Shown here: positions 1 through 6,786 of the stretch, piece after piece
How positions within the stretch are numbered: the stretch's first letter is position 1
How the letters are laid out: each line of letters begins with the position of its first letter
Assembly (NCBI GenBank): GCA_003164475.1
Contig: PLTL01000095.1
Span: 1 to 8,206, forward strand
Source of the DNA: Candidatus Dormiibacterota bacterium
Lineage (GTDB): Bacteria > Chloroflexota > Dormibacteria > UBA8260 > Bog-877
Direction of reading: 5' to 3'
DNA length: 8,206 nt
Made by a program: the position numbers and the translations under genes
The notes under the pieces: model-generated
Told to the model about the DNA's origin: nothing
Databases searched by the model: none
The model's input: only the letters and a program-made list of their open reading frames with translations

Positions 1-897
1 AGCACCCCCTGGACGACCATCGTGGAGATCGTGGTCATCCTGACCGCGGGCACGGTGATCATCATGTGGTTCGGGGAGCTGATCACCGAGTACGGGCTCG
101 GCAACGGGGTCTCGATCATCATCATGGCGGGGATCCTGGGGCAGATCCCCGGGAGCATCCTGGCCTTCACCAACGGTGGCACCGCGCAGACTTTCACCAT
201 CTTCATGTTCGCGGTGATCGGGATCGTGGTCGCGGCCGGGATCATCTTCGTGCAGCAGGCCACTCGAAAGATCCCCATTCAGTCGGCCCAGCGCGTGGTG
301 GGACGGCAGGTCTACCAGGGGCGCAGCAGCTTTCTGCCGCTGCGGGTGAATCAGGCCGGGGTGATCCCCATCATCTTCGCCATCTCGATCATGTTCTTCC
401 CCACGATATTCGGCAATTTCTTCACCCCGGCCGCGGGTGCCAAGGCCAGCTTCATCGGCCAACTGGCGACCTGGATCCACACCAACTGGAACCCCTTCGG
501 GCCTATCGTCTGGGTGGACATCGGATACGAGGTGATTTACTTTGCCCTGATCATGGGCTTCACCTTCTTCTACACCTCGGTGACCTTCGACCCGGAGGAT
601 GCCGCCGACAACCTGAAGAAGAGTGCCACCTTCATTCCGGGCATCCGCCCCGGTCGGGCCACCGCGCAATACCTGGCCCGAGTGATGAGCCGGATAACCC
701 TGGCGGCGGCCATCTTCTTGGGAGTCATCACGGTGGTGCTGCCGATCGCCACCGCCCTGCTCACCGGGCAGCAGCCGAGTTCGGGCCTGTACCTGGGAGG
801 GACCGCGGTACTGATCGTGGTGGGGGTGTCGCTGGATACCATGAAACAGCTGGAAACCCAGCTCTTGATGCGACAGTACCGGGGGTTCATCCATTGA
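1..897 (+). CDS. secY: Protein translocase subunit SecY, C-terminal 298 residues (5' end outside window)
   Basis: SecY forms the protein-conducting channel of the SecYEG translocon in the cytoplasmic membrane. The reading frame is open from base 1, so the gene starts upstream; family members have about 430 residues, so roughly 130-140 are missing. A GTG at 22 is only an internal codon. Visible are several hydrophobic membrane segments, the LITEYGLGNGVSIII stretch (family TM5 region), and the cytoplasmic C5 loop PEDAADNLKKSATFIPGIRPG, whose arginine-rich tip contacts SecA and the ribosome in known SecY proteins. The C-terminus LDTMKQLETQLLMRQYRGF is the highly conserved SecY tail. The stop codon overlaps the probable TTG start of adk (TTGA). 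Position between ribosomal genes and adk is the standard spc-operon place. Identification is very secure; only the N-terminus is unseen. Confidence 0.98.
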   Translation, partial: STPWTTIVEIVVILTAGTVIIMWFGELITEYGLGNGVSIIIMAGILGQIPGSILAFTNGGTAQTFTIFMFAVIGIVVAAGIIFVQQATRKIPIQSAQRVVGRQVYQGRSSFLPLRVNQAGVIPIIFAISIMFFPTIFGNFFTPAAGAKASFIGQLATWIHTNWNPFGPIVWVDIGYEVIYFALIMGFTFFYTSVTFDPEDAADNLKKSATFIPGIRPGRATAQYLARVMSRITLAAAIFLGVITVVLPIATALLTGQQPSSGLYLGGTAVLIVVGVSLDTMKQLETQLLMRQYRGFIH

Positions 898-1490
898 CAG
901 TGGTCAGCGGGGCAGCTCGGGGGGCGCGGCACAATCTCGTCATCGTGGGCCCGGCCGGTTCGGGCAAGGGCACCCAGGCGGCGTTCCTGAAGCGATCCCT
1001 CGGGGTGGAGCACCTGGCCACCGGGGACATGCTCCGCGAGGAGCGCGCCCGGGGGACCGAACTGGGGCAGAGGGTGGTCTCGTACCTTGACGCGGGCAAG
1101 CTGGTGCCAGACGACGTGATCGTGGCCATGATCCGGCAGCGCCTCGAGGAGACCCCGGCCGGCGCCGGGTTCGTGCTGGACGGATTCCCGCGCACGGTCG
1201 CTCAGGCTCGGTCCCTCCAAGAAATGCTGGCCGACCTGGGACGTCCCCTGGACCTGGTGATCGTGCTGGAGGTGCCCACCGACGACCTGGTTGCCCGGCT
1301 GGCACGCAGGGCCGTGCTCGAGAAGCGTGGCGACGACACGCCGTCGGCGATCGCTGAGCGGCTGCGGCTCTACCACGAGCAGACCGAGCCGGTGCTGGAC
1401 TACCTCGGCCAGACCGTCCCCACGGTCAGGTTGGATGGAACCAGGTCGATTGAGCAGACCAACCAGCTGCTACTCGAGGCGATTGGATGA
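894..1490 (+). CDS. adk: Adenylate kinase, short-LID form
   Basis: Adenylate kinase interconverts ATP + AMP and 2 ADP in the cytoplasm. With the TTG start at 894 it has 198 residues. The P-loop GPAGSGKGT is at residues 19-27, the AMP-site motif HLATGDMLR at 40-48, and GFVLDGFPRT at 92-101. The segment after the RLARR motif runs directly into KRGDDTPSAIAERL, so the long LID with its zinc-binding cysteines is absent, as in short actinobacterial-type enzymes. Start choice: TTG 894 overlaps the secY stop and sits 8 bases after a GGGGG run at 881-885. GTG 900 (196 residues) is the alternative and is too far from that run. The 3' end overlaps map as ATGA, suggesting translational coupling. Function is secure; the start is less so. 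Confidence 0.95.
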   Translation: MTVVSGAARGARHNLVIVGPAGSGKGTQAAFLKRSLGVEHLATGDMLREERARGTELGQRVVSYLDAGKLVPDDVIVAMIRQRLEETPAGAGFVLDGFPRTVAQARSLQEMLADLGRPLDLVIVLEVPTDDLVARLARRAVLEKRGDDTPSAIAERLRLYHEQTEPVLDYLGQTVPTVRLDGTRSIEQTNQLLLEAIG

Positions 1491-2245
1491 TCACCCTGAA
1501 ACGCCGCCAGGAGGTCGACCTGATGCGCCGGGCGGGCCGGATGCTCGCCGAGGTACTCGACCATCTGGCCTCCCTGGTCCGGCCAGGGATCACCCCGACC
1601 GAGATAGACCGCGTCGCCAACCGAGAGATCCGCCGTCGCGACTGCTTTCCTGGCTTCCTGGGCTATGACGGTTTCCCCAAGCATCTCTGTGTCTCGGTCA
1701 ACCAGCAGGTGGTGCACGGGATCCCCGACGGCAGGCGAGTCGTCGAAGGCGACTTGGTCAGCCTGGACTGCGGGCTCATCTACCAGGGCTGGTGGGCGGA
1801 TGCCGGGCTCACCGTCGGGTGTGGAGAGGTGGATCCCGAGGCGGCCCGCCTGATGCGGGTGACCCGGGAAGCGTTGGAGCTGGGGGTCAAGGCGGCCGTG
1901 CCCGGCAATCACATTGGCGACATCGGCCATGCTGTCCAGACCCATGTGGAGGGCAATGGGTTCTCGGTGGTGCGCGGCTACACCGGTCACGGCATCGGCC
2001 GGGACATGCACGAAGACCCCGAGGTTCCCAACCACGGTGCCCCGGGGCGTGGGCTCGAGATCCGGTCCGGGCTCTGCCTTGCCATTGAGCCGATCGTCAA
2101 CGAGGGGCTGCCCGCCACCGCGGTGGGGCCGGATGGATGGACGGTGGTCACCACCGATGGCAGGCGCTCGTGTTACTTCGAGCACACCATCGCGGTGGGC
2201 GATGATGGCCCCGAGATCCTCACCTGCCTGGAGGGGGCCGTCTAG
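1487..2245 (+). CDS. map: Methionine aminopeptidase, type I
   Basis: This metalloenzyme removes the initiator methionine from nascent proteins at the ribosome exit. The protein is 252 residues, the normal length for a type Ia bacterial enzyme without an N-terminal zinc-finger or SH3-binding extension. The five metal ligands of the pita-bread fold can be placed: D94 (SLDCG), D105 (WWADAG), H168 (GYTGHGIG), E201 (LAIEPIV) and E232 (CYFEHT). The substrate-contacting histidine is H77 in VVHGIPDGR. Met 1 overlaps the adk stop (ATGA at 1487-1490), so translation is probably coupled. The adk-map-infA order is common in Gram-positive and related bacteria. The sequence is complete, with no missing active-site residue. 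Confidence 0.97.
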   Translation: MITLKRRQEVDLMRRAGRMLAEVLDHLASLVRPGITPTEIDRVANREIRRRDCFPGFLGYDGFPKHLCVSVNQQVVHGIPDGRRVVEGDLVSLDCGLIYQGWWADAGLTVGCGEVDPEAARLMRVTREALELGVKAAVPGNHIGDIGHAVQTHVEGNGFSVVRGYTGHGIGRDMHEDPEVPNHGAPGRGLEIRSGLCLAIEPIVNEGLPATAVGPDGWTVVTTDGRRSCYFEHTIAVGDDGPEILTCLEGAV

Positions 2246-2272
2246 GTGGCCTTCAGCTCCCCCCACATCGGC

Positions 2273-2278
2273 TATACT
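2273..2278 (+). promoter_or_regulatory. Candidate -10 box upstream of infA
   Basis: TATACT differs from the sigma-70 -10 consensus TATAAT at one base and lies in the 76-base gap between map and infA, in otherwise GC-rich DNA. The -35 region is poor: the best match around 2250-2257 (CCTTCAGC) has only about half of TTGACA. Transcription would start near 2284-2286, giving a leader of about 37 bases before ATG 2322. This would be an internal promoter for the infA-rpmJ-alpha operon part. It is inferred from sequence only. Confidence 0.4.
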
Positions 2279-2321
2279 TTCCCGCGGGCGAAGCTCGCTC
2301 GGTGTTCGCGTGCCCATCACC

Positions 2322-2534
2322 ATGAATGACCCCGGCGGTCTCCGGGGCAGGGTCCTTGAGCCTCTGCCGAACTCGCTCTTCAGGGTGGAGTTGGAGAGTG
2401 GGAGCAAGGTGGTGGCCCACGCGGCAGGACGGGCCCGTCTGGCGAGCGTGCGTCTACTACCCGGTGATCGGGTTCTGGTCGAGCTGTCGACCACCGATCC
2501 GGGGCGAGGGCGGATTTTGGCCCGTCTGGTCTGA
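2322..2534 (+). CDS. infA: Translation initiation factor IF-1
   Basis: IF-1 binds the A site of the 30S subunit during initiation, together with IF-2 and IF-3. The 70-residue product is a single S1/OB-fold domain. It carries the family signature [23 protein letters not shown] followed by [21 protein letters not shown]. From ATG 2322 it is about two residues shorter than E. coli IF-1; an in-frame GTG at 2310 would give 74 residues. Neither start has a visible Shine-Dalgarno sequence. The N-terminus (MNDPGGLRG) lacks the usual acidic/lysine AKED-type start. The middle ([12 protein letters not shown] in place of the common SGKMRMNYIRI) and the C-terminus (ARLV in place of YRYK) are also divergent. 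Its place between map and rpmJ is canonical, which supports the call. Confidence 0.93.
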   Translation: MNDPGGLRGRVLEPLPNSLFRVELESGSKVVAHAAGRARLASVRLLPGDRVLVELSTTDPGRGRILARLV

Positions 2535-2562
2535 TGAGTGGTTCAGCGGCAGGGAGCGTGGC

Positions 2563-2676
2563 ATGAAGGTCCGGGCCTCGGTAAAGAAGATCTGCGACAA
2601 GTGCAAGATCGTCCGCCGCGGAGGCACGGTACGGGTCATCTGCGAGAACCCCAAGCACAAGCAGCGGCAAGGTTGA
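2563..2676 (+). CDS. rpmJ: 50S ribosomal protein L36 (bL36), zinc-binding form
   Basis: bL36 is the smallest protein of the large ribosomal subunit and helps fold 23S rRNA near the peptidyl transferase region. The product has 37 residues: [11 protein letters not shown] start, then CDKC at 11-14, Cys27 and His32, the complete C-C-C-H zinc ribbon of the zinc-containing (C+) type. The usual tail HKQRQG is present. A GGGAG sequence at 2552-2556 provides a ribosome binding site. It lies 28 bases after infA and 13 before rpsM, the normal arrangement. Length and sequence agree fully with the family. Confidence 0.97.
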   Translation: MKVRASVKKICDKCKIVRRGGTVRVICENPKHKQRQG

Positions 2677-2689
2677 GGCTGGAGGACTG

Positions 2690-3073
2690 ATGGCCCGGAT
2701 CGCCGGCGTTGATCTCCCTCGGGGCAAGCGGATCGAGGTGGCGCTCACCTACGTCTACGGTATCGGCCTCTCCACCAGCCACAAACTGCTGCGGATTGCC
2801 CAGATCGACCAGGACATCAAGACCGATGACCTCACCGAGACCCAGGTGGTGCGGCTCCGGGACGTGATCGCCAAGGAGCTGCCGGGTCGGGTGGAGGGCG
2901 ACCTGCGCCGCCAGGTGGCGCTCAACATCAAGCGCCTCATGGAGATCGGCACCTACCGGGGGCTCCGCCACCGCCGGGGGTTGCCGGTCAGGGGCCAGCG
3001 GACCCGAACCAACGCCAGGTCGAGGCGAGGGCCGCGAAAGACCGTGGGCGTGCGGCGGAAGAAGGGCAAGTGA
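2690..3073 (+). CDS. rpsM: 30S ribosomal protein S13 (uS13)
   Basis: uS13 sits in the head of the small subunit and forms inter-subunit bridges to the 50S subunit and contacts P-site tRNA. The protein has 127 residues. It starts [21 protein letters not shown] and contains the helix-hairpin-helix-like [11 protein letters not shown]. The basic tail begins at about residue 88 with [23 protein letters not shown], an almost invariant family signature, and ends in lysine/arginine-rich sequence. A GGAGG at 2681-2685 precedes ATG 2690 by four bases. It is the first gene of the classical alpha-operon block (rpsM-rpsK-rpsD-rpoA-rplQ). The sequence is complete and unremarkable. Confidence 0.98.
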   Translation: MARIAGVDLPRGKRIEVALTYVYGIGLSTSHKLLRIAQIDQDIKTDDLTETQVVRLRDVIAKELPGRVEGDLRRQVALNIKRLMEIGTYRGLRHRRGLPVRGQRTRTNARSRRGPRKTVGVRRKKGK

Positions 3074-3106
3074 CGGTAGGCCGGCCGCTGGGGCCCGTGG
3101 GCCGTC
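3072..3106 (+). other. GC-rich inverted repeat in the rpsM-rpsK spacer
   Basis: GACGG at 3072-3076 is an exact reverse complement of CCGTC at 3102-3106. Inside it, GGCC at 3083-3086 can pair with GGCC at 3092-3095. The structure begins within the rpsM stop codon and ends six bases before the rpsK Shine-Dalgarno. There is no T-run after it, so it is not a typical intrinsic terminator. It may affect mRNA processing or rpsK translation; this is inference from complementarity alone. Confidence 0.35.
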
Positions 3107-3111
3107 AGGTC

Positions 3112-3116
3112 AGGAG
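3112..3116 (+). promoter_or_regulatory. Ribosome binding site that fixes the TTG start of rpsK
   Basis: AGGAG lies five bases before TTG 3122. No ATG or GTG is available at a suitable place: the next codons after TTG already encode the conserved lysine-rich AKKKK start of S11. The site therefore supports a TTG initiation codon. Confidence 0.7.
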
Positions 3117-3121
3117 CTGAA

Positions 3122-3517
3122 TTGGCGAAGAAGAAGAAGGTGGTGCGGACTAGGCGCCGGGAGCGCAAGAACATCGCGGTCGGCCGCGCCCACGTGTTCA
3201 GCACCTTCAACAACACCATCGTGACCCTCACCGACCCCGCCGGTAACGTGATCGCTTGGGGCAGTGCTGGCTCTTCGGGGTTCAAGGGCTCACGCAAGAG
3301 CACCCCCTTCGCGGCCCAGGTCACCGCAGAGAGTGCTGCCAAGCGGGCGATGGAGCACGGGCTGAAGGCGGTCGAGGTGCTGGTCAAGGGTCCCGGCGCG
3401 GGGCGCGAGGCCGCCATCCGATCTCTGCAGGCGGCCGGGCTCGAGGTGAGCTCGATCAGTGACGTCACCCCGGTCCCCCACAACGGCTGCCGTCCTCCCA
3501 AGCGGCGTCGGGTCTGA
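3122..3517 (+). CDS. rpsK: 30S ribosomal protein S11 (uS11)
   Basis: uS11 forms part of the platform of the 30S subunit near the 3' end of 16S rRNA and the mRNA exit site. The 131-residue product starts with a lysine-rich [16 protein letters not shown]. It has the conserved [20 protein letters not shown] and [20 protein letters not shown] (about residues 47-66), then [14 protein letters not shown]. It ends in the nearly invariant [12 protein letters not shown]. The start is TTG, chosen from the AGGAG site and the homologous N-terminus. The TGA stop overlaps the Shine-Dalgarno region of rpsD. Full length, no anomaly besides the rare start codon. Confidence 0.97.
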   Translation: MAKKKKVVRTRRRERKNIAVGRAHVFSTFNNTIVTLTDPAGNVIAWGSAGSSGFKGSRKSTPFAAQVTAESAAKRAMEHGLKAVEVLVKGPGAGREAAIRSLQAAGLEVSSISDVTPVPHNGCRPPKRRRV

Positions 3518-3530
3518 GGAGCAAGTCAAG

Positions 3531-4163
3531 ATGGCGAATCCCCATCCGCCGGTGTGTCGGCTCTGCCGTCGGGAGGGCGTCAAGCTTTTCCTCAAGGGTG
3601 ACAAGTGCGTCGGCGACCGCTGCACCTTCACCAAGAGGAATGCCACCCCGCCCGGCCAGCACGGGCTCTCCCGGAGGCGGCGGATCAGTGAGTACGGCAT
3701 CCAGCTGAGGGCGAAGCAGCGGGGCCGCCGGATCTACGGAGTTCTGGAGACCCAGTTCCACAACTACTTCGACGCCGCCGCCACCCGTAAGGGGGTCACC
3801 GGTACCGTCCTCCTGCAGATGCTGGAACAGCGCCTGGACAACGTGGTCTACCGGGCCGGCTTCGCTTCTTCACGGCGGGAGGCACGCCAGTTGGTCTCCC
3901 ACCGCCACTTCAAGGTGGACGGCAGGGCCGTCAACATCCCCTCCTTCCAGGTGAAGGCCGGTCAGGTGATCACGGTGCGGGACCGCAGCCGTGACCTGGA
4001 GCCGATTCGGCGTTCACTGGAGGCACGGGGTGGGCAGAACCTTCCCGATTGGCTGACCCTGGCCCCCGAGGAGCGTCGGGTGGACATCACTCGGCCGCCG
4101 GAGCGGCAGGAGATGGAAACCAGCATCGACGAGCAGCTCATCGTCGAGTACTACTCCCGATAG
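3531..4163 (+). CDS. rpsD: 30S ribosomal protein S4 (uS4), zinc-binding form
   Basis: uS4 is a primary 16S rRNA-binding protein that starts assembly of the small subunit; in E. coli and B. subtilis it also represses its own operon mRNA. The 210-residue product carries four cysteines, C9-x2-C12, C26 and C31, typical of the zinc-containing (C+) S4. The S4 RNA-binding domain begins around LEQRLDNVVYRAGFASSRREARQLVSHRH. The tail SIDEQLIVEYYSR is typical. ATG 3531 is preceded by AGGAG at 3517-3521; the same frame is open upstream into rpsK, but the homologous N-terminus fixes this start. The TAG stop forms part of a hairpin before rpoA. Confidence 0.98.
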   Translation: MANPHPPVCRLCRREGVKLFLKGDKCVGDRCTFTKRNATPPGQHGLSRRRRISEYGIQLRAKQRGRRIYGVLETQFHNYFDAAATRKGVTGTVLLQMLEQRLDNVVYRAGFASSRREARQLVSHRHFKVDGRAVNIPSFQVKAGQVITVRDRSRDLEPIRRSLEARGGQNLPDWLTLAPEERRVDITRPPERQEMETSIDEQLIVEYYSR

Positions 4164-4180
4164 CCCAGGGCCGTGGGCTA
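4161..4180 (+). other. Perfect stem-loop in the rpsD-rpoA spacer
   Basis: TAGCCCA at 4161-4167 and TGGGCTA at 4174-4180 are exact reverse complements, giving a 7-bp stem with a six-base GGGCCG loop. The rpsD stop codon TAG is the first three bases of the stem. No T-run follows, so termination is unlikely; a role in mRNA processing, 3'-end protection or expression balance between rpsD and rpoA is possible but inferred. Confidence 0.5.
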
Positions 4181-4205
4181 GCTACCAACGAGGACATTGC
4201 CAGTT

Positions 4206-5177
4206 ATGCCAGAGACCGCGATTCAGCCAACCGTCCACGAGGTGGAGACGTCCGCCAATCACGGGCGGTTCGAGATCGAGCCGCTCGAGGCGGGCTACGG
4301 AACCACCCTGGGCAACTCGCTTCGCCGCGTGCTGCTCTCGTCGCTCACCGGGGCGGCGGTGACGGCGGTGTCTATCGAGGGGGTGGCCCACGAGTTTTCC
4401 AGTCTCAAGTACGTGAAGGAGGACGTGGGCGAGATCCTGCTCAACATCAAGCAGCTCAGCCTGGTCTGCCACAACCCCGACGGGGCCCACCTCTCTCTGG
4501 ACGTGCAGGGTGGGCGGACGGTGACTGCGGCTGCCATCGCGCCCAATGCCGACGTCGAGATCGCCAACCGTGACCTCTACCTCTGCACCCTGGATGGCGA
4601 CCAGGCCAAGCTGCGCATGGACCTGACCGTGGAGCTGGGCAAGGGCTACTCTCCCGCCGAGCGCAACAAGAAGGAGGGCCAGCCGATCGGGGTGATTGCG
4701 GTCGACGCCATCTTCACCCCGGTAGCCAAGGCCAACTTCATGGTCGAAAAGACCAGGGTCGGTCAGGACACCGACTGGGAGAAGTTGATCCTCGAGGTCT
4801 GGACCAACGGAACCATCCCTCCGGTCGAGGCGGTGAGCCGGGCGGCCGAGTACTACATGCGCCACCTGAAGCTGTTCGCGAGTTTCGGCGAGAGCCTGAC
4901 CGAGACCATCATCGGGGCGACGGTGGGGACGGACCTGAAGAGCCGCTTGGCCGACGTGCCGGTGGAGGAGTTGGAGTTGAGTGTTCGGGCCCTCAACTGC
5001 CTCAAGGCCAACGACATAACCAAGCTGGGCGAGCTCCTGGCGCTGCGGGTTGAGGAGTTGCTAGCGCTGCGCAACTTCGGCAGCAAGTCCCTGGACGAGA
5101 TCAAGCAGAAGTTGGTCCTGCGTGGCTTCGTCCAGGCCGATGAGGTCGACGAGCTCTTTGCGTCGGGAGACCGGTAG
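4206..5177 (+). CDS. rpoA: DNA-directed RNA polymerase subunit alpha
   Basis: The alpha subunit dimerises to nucleate assembly of RNA polymerase, and its C-terminal domain binds UP elements and activators. From ATG 4206 the protein has 323 residues. The N-terminal domain shows FEIEPLEAGYGTTLGNSLRRVLLSSL, the dimer/beta-contact signature. The C-terminal domain shows LELSVRALNCLK, with R261 and N264 matching E. coli R265 and N268, and NFGSKSLDEIK with the conserved lysine, so DNA-binding residues are kept. Start choice: GAGGA at 4190-4194 is 11 bases from ATG 4206 but only two from the in-frame TTG 4197 (326 residues), so ATG is preferred. Six bases separate it from rplQ. Identity is certain. 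Confidence 0.97.
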   Translation: MPETAIQPTVHEVETSANHGRFEIEPLEAGYGTTLGNSLRRVLLSSLTGAAVTAVSIEGVAHEFSSLKYVKEDVGEILLNIKQLSLVCHNPDGAHLSLDVQGGRTVTAAAIAPNADVEIANRDLYLCTLDGDQAKLRMDLTVELGKGYSPAERNKKEGQPIGVIAVDAIFTPVAKANFMVEKTRVGQDTDWEKLILEVWTNGTIPPVEAVSRAAEYYMRHLKLFASFGESLTETIIGATVGTDLKSRLADVPVEELELSVRALNCLKANDITKLGELLALRVEELLALRNFGSKSLDEIKQKLVLRGFVQADEVDELFASGDR

Positions 5178-5183
5178 CAGGCG

Positions 5184-5537
5184 ATGCGTCATCTCAAGGC
5201 CGGCCGCAAGCTGGGGCGCACCTCCGCCCATCGGATCGCGCTGACGCGGAACCTCACGACCGCACTGCTGGAGCATGGGCGGATCGAGACCACGGAGGCC
5301 AAGGCCAAGGAACTGCGGCGGTGGGTCGAGCGCATCGTCACGACGGCCAAGAGCGACGACGTGGCGGCCCGGCGCCGGGTGGCGGCCGTCGTCTACCGCG
5401 AGGAGGTGGCGGCCAAGCTGTTCAGTCAGTACGCCGAGCGCTACCGCGAGCGCCCGGGCGGCTACACCCGCATCGTCCGCCGGGGCCCCCGACTGGGGGA
5501 CGGCGCCACGGTGGTGGTGATGGAGATGGTGGACTAG
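5184..5537 (+). CDS. rplQ: 50S ribosomal protein L17 (bL17)
   Basis: bL17 lies near the peptide exit tunnel opening on the large subunit. The 117-residue product begins MRHLKAGRKLGRTSAHRIALTRNL, the strongly conserved start of the family, followed by ALLEHGRIETTEAKAKELRRWVERIVT. It ends GGYTRIVRRGPRLGDGATVVVMEMV, the typical C-terminal strand. ATG 5184 follows the rpoA stop by six bases and has only a weak upstream purine stretch, so translation may depend on coupling to rpoA. The last base of the stop codon is the first base of the truA GTG. Closing the alpha operon with rplQ is standard. Confidence 0.98.
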   Translation: MRHLKAGRKLGRTSAHRIALTRNLTTALLEHGRIETTEAKAKELRRWVERIVTTAKSDDVAARRRVAAVVYREEVAAKLFSQYAERYRERPGGYTRIVRRGPRLGDGATVVVMEMVD

Positions 5538-6319
5538 TGGCGGGTCCGGCTGCGGCGGGCTACCGGCTGGTGATCGCCTATGACGGCACCCGCTATCACG
5601 GCTGGCAGGCCCAGCCTCAGGTCGCGACCGTCGAGGGTGAGCTGAGCCGGGCGCTGGCCGAGCTGACCCAGGAGCGCCCGGTGATCAGCGCCGCGGGGCG
5701 GACGGACGCCGGGGCTCACGCCCATGGCCAGGTGGTCTCCTTCAGCCTCTCGTCCGAGTGGAGCGCCGAGGCGCTGAAGGGGGGATGCAACGCCCGCCTC
5801 CCGGAGGATATCGGGGTGCTGGAGGCGGCCATGGTGGGGGTGGATTTCCATGCCCGCTGGCAGGCCTGGCGGCGGACCTATCGCTATCTGTTCCGCGAGT
5901 CCGCGGCACCGGCCCCGGTGGGCCGGCAGTACGAGTGGAGGCTAAGCGGTCCCCTGGAGCTGGCCCCGATGGAGCAGGCAGCCAGGCTGCTGGTGGGAAG
6001 TCACGATTTCGGGGCCTTCGGCAGGAGCCCTCGGGTGGGAGGGTCGACGGTCCGGACAGTTGATCGAGCTGAGTTAGCTTGGAGTGCGGGCAGGATCACC
6101 CTGGAGGTGCGCGCAGACGCCTTCCTCCGGGGGATGATGCGCAACTTCGCAGGAGCCCTGGTGGCGGTGGGCCGGGGACGTGCCCGAGTTGCGGACCTGG
6201 CCCAGGCGCTGGCCGGCGCAGAGCTCTACCATGCCCCCTGGCCGATGGCGCCGGCCCACGGGCTGCACCAGTGGCAGGTGGAATACCGCCCCCTTGAGAA
6301 GGAGAGGTTGGCAGCATGA
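5537..6319 (+). CDS. truA: tRNA pseudouridine(38-40) synthase TruA
   Basis: TruA isomerises uridines 38, 39 and 40 in the anticodon stem-loop of many tRNAs to pseudouridine. With GTG 5537 the protein has 260 residues, the normal length. Near the N-terminus is IAYDGTRYHGWQAQP. The catalytic aspartate is D57 in AAGRTDAGAHAHGQVVSF (GAHA replaces the commoner GVHA). The second half has ARWQAWRRTYRYLF, GSHDFGAFG and FLRGMMRNFAGALVAVGRGR, all family landmarks. The start shares one base with the rplQ stop (TAGTG) and is preceded by GGTGG/GGAG. The 3' end overlaps rplM as ATGA. Position after rplQ is usual in Gram-positive-type operons. Confidence 0.96.
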   Translation: MAGPAAAGYRLVIAYDGTRYHGWQAQPQVATVEGELSRALAELTQERPVISAAGRTDAGAHAHGQVVSFSLSSEWSAEALKGGCNARLPEDIGVLEAAMVGVDFHARWQAWRRTYRYLFRESAAPAPVGRQYEWRLSGPLELAPMEQAARLLVGSHDFGAFGRSPRVGGSTVRTVDRAELAWSAGRITLEVRADAFLRGMMRNFAGALVAVGRGRARVADLAQALAGAELYHAPWPMAPAHGLHQWQVEYRPLEKERLAA

Positions 6320-6786
6320 GCGCGGTGGCGCAGCGCAGCTTCGTGGCCGTCGAGCATCCGGGAGGGGACGATTGGCTGCTGGTGGACGCCCGCGGCGAGA
6401 CGCTGGGCCGACTGGCGGTGAACCTGGCCCGAGTGCTGCGGGGCAAGCATCGTCCCACCTACACTCCCCACGCCCTCTGCGGCGATCAGGTGGTGGTGAT
6501 CAACGCCGCCGAGATTGTGGTGACCGGAGCCAAGCGCACCGACAAGATCTACGACCGCTACAGCGGCTACCCGGGAGGGCGTCGGGAGCGGACCTACCAG
6601 GAACTGGTTGACCGCGATCCCACGGCGCCGCTACGGGAGGCTGTGCGGGGCATGCTCCAGCACAACAATCTGGGCGACCGGCAGCTCCGCAGGCTGAAGA
6701 TCTACCCTGGTGCGGAGCATCCCCACGAGGCCCAGCAGCCGGTGGGCGTCAGGTTCGGCGACCATGGAGAGGTAGTCAGACTGTGA
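6316..6786 (+). CDS. rplM: 50S ribosomal protein L13 (uL13)
   Basis: uL13 is an early-assembly protein of the large subunit that binds 23S rRNA. The product has 156 residues, about 14 more than in E. coli, with a slightly longer N-terminus. Conserved blocks are WLLVDARGETLGRLAVNLARVLRGKHRPTYTPH, GDQVVVINAAEIVVTGAK, KIYDRYSGYPGG and LKIYPGAEHPHEAQQP. The usual MLPKNRLG motif is changed to MLQHNNLG at residues 113-120. GGAGAGG at 6301-6307 lies eight bases before ATG 6316, which overlaps the truA stop. The stop codon in turn overlaps the rpsI GTG as GTGA. Identity is secure. Confidence 0.97.
   Translation: MSAVAQRSFVAVEHPGGDDWLLVDARGETLGRLAVNLARVLRGKHRPTYTPHALCGDQVVVINAAEIVVTGAKRTDKIYDRYSGYPGGRRERTYQELVDRDPTAPLREAVRGMLQHNNLGDRQLRRLKIYPGAEHPHEAQQPVGVRFGDHGEVVRL

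Noticed and set aside
66..893. In-frame upstream extension of adk through secY
   Set aside because: The frame happens to be open, but the extension is the out-of-frame shadow of secY; Adk homology begins just before the P-loop.
570..1376. Minus-strand open frame of 268 codons opposite secY and adk
   Set aside because: Shadow of two certain genes; no domain, and no start context of note.
1400..2494. Long open frame of 364 codons on the minus strand opposite map and infA
   Set aside because: It lies antisense to genes with clear families. In GC-rich DNA with strong third-position bias such mirror frames are common, and its translation shows no recognisable domain.
4049..4573. Plus-strand open frame bridging rpsD and rpoA in another frame
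   Set aside because: Overlaps two certain genes and the translation is shadow-like, rich in G, R and A.
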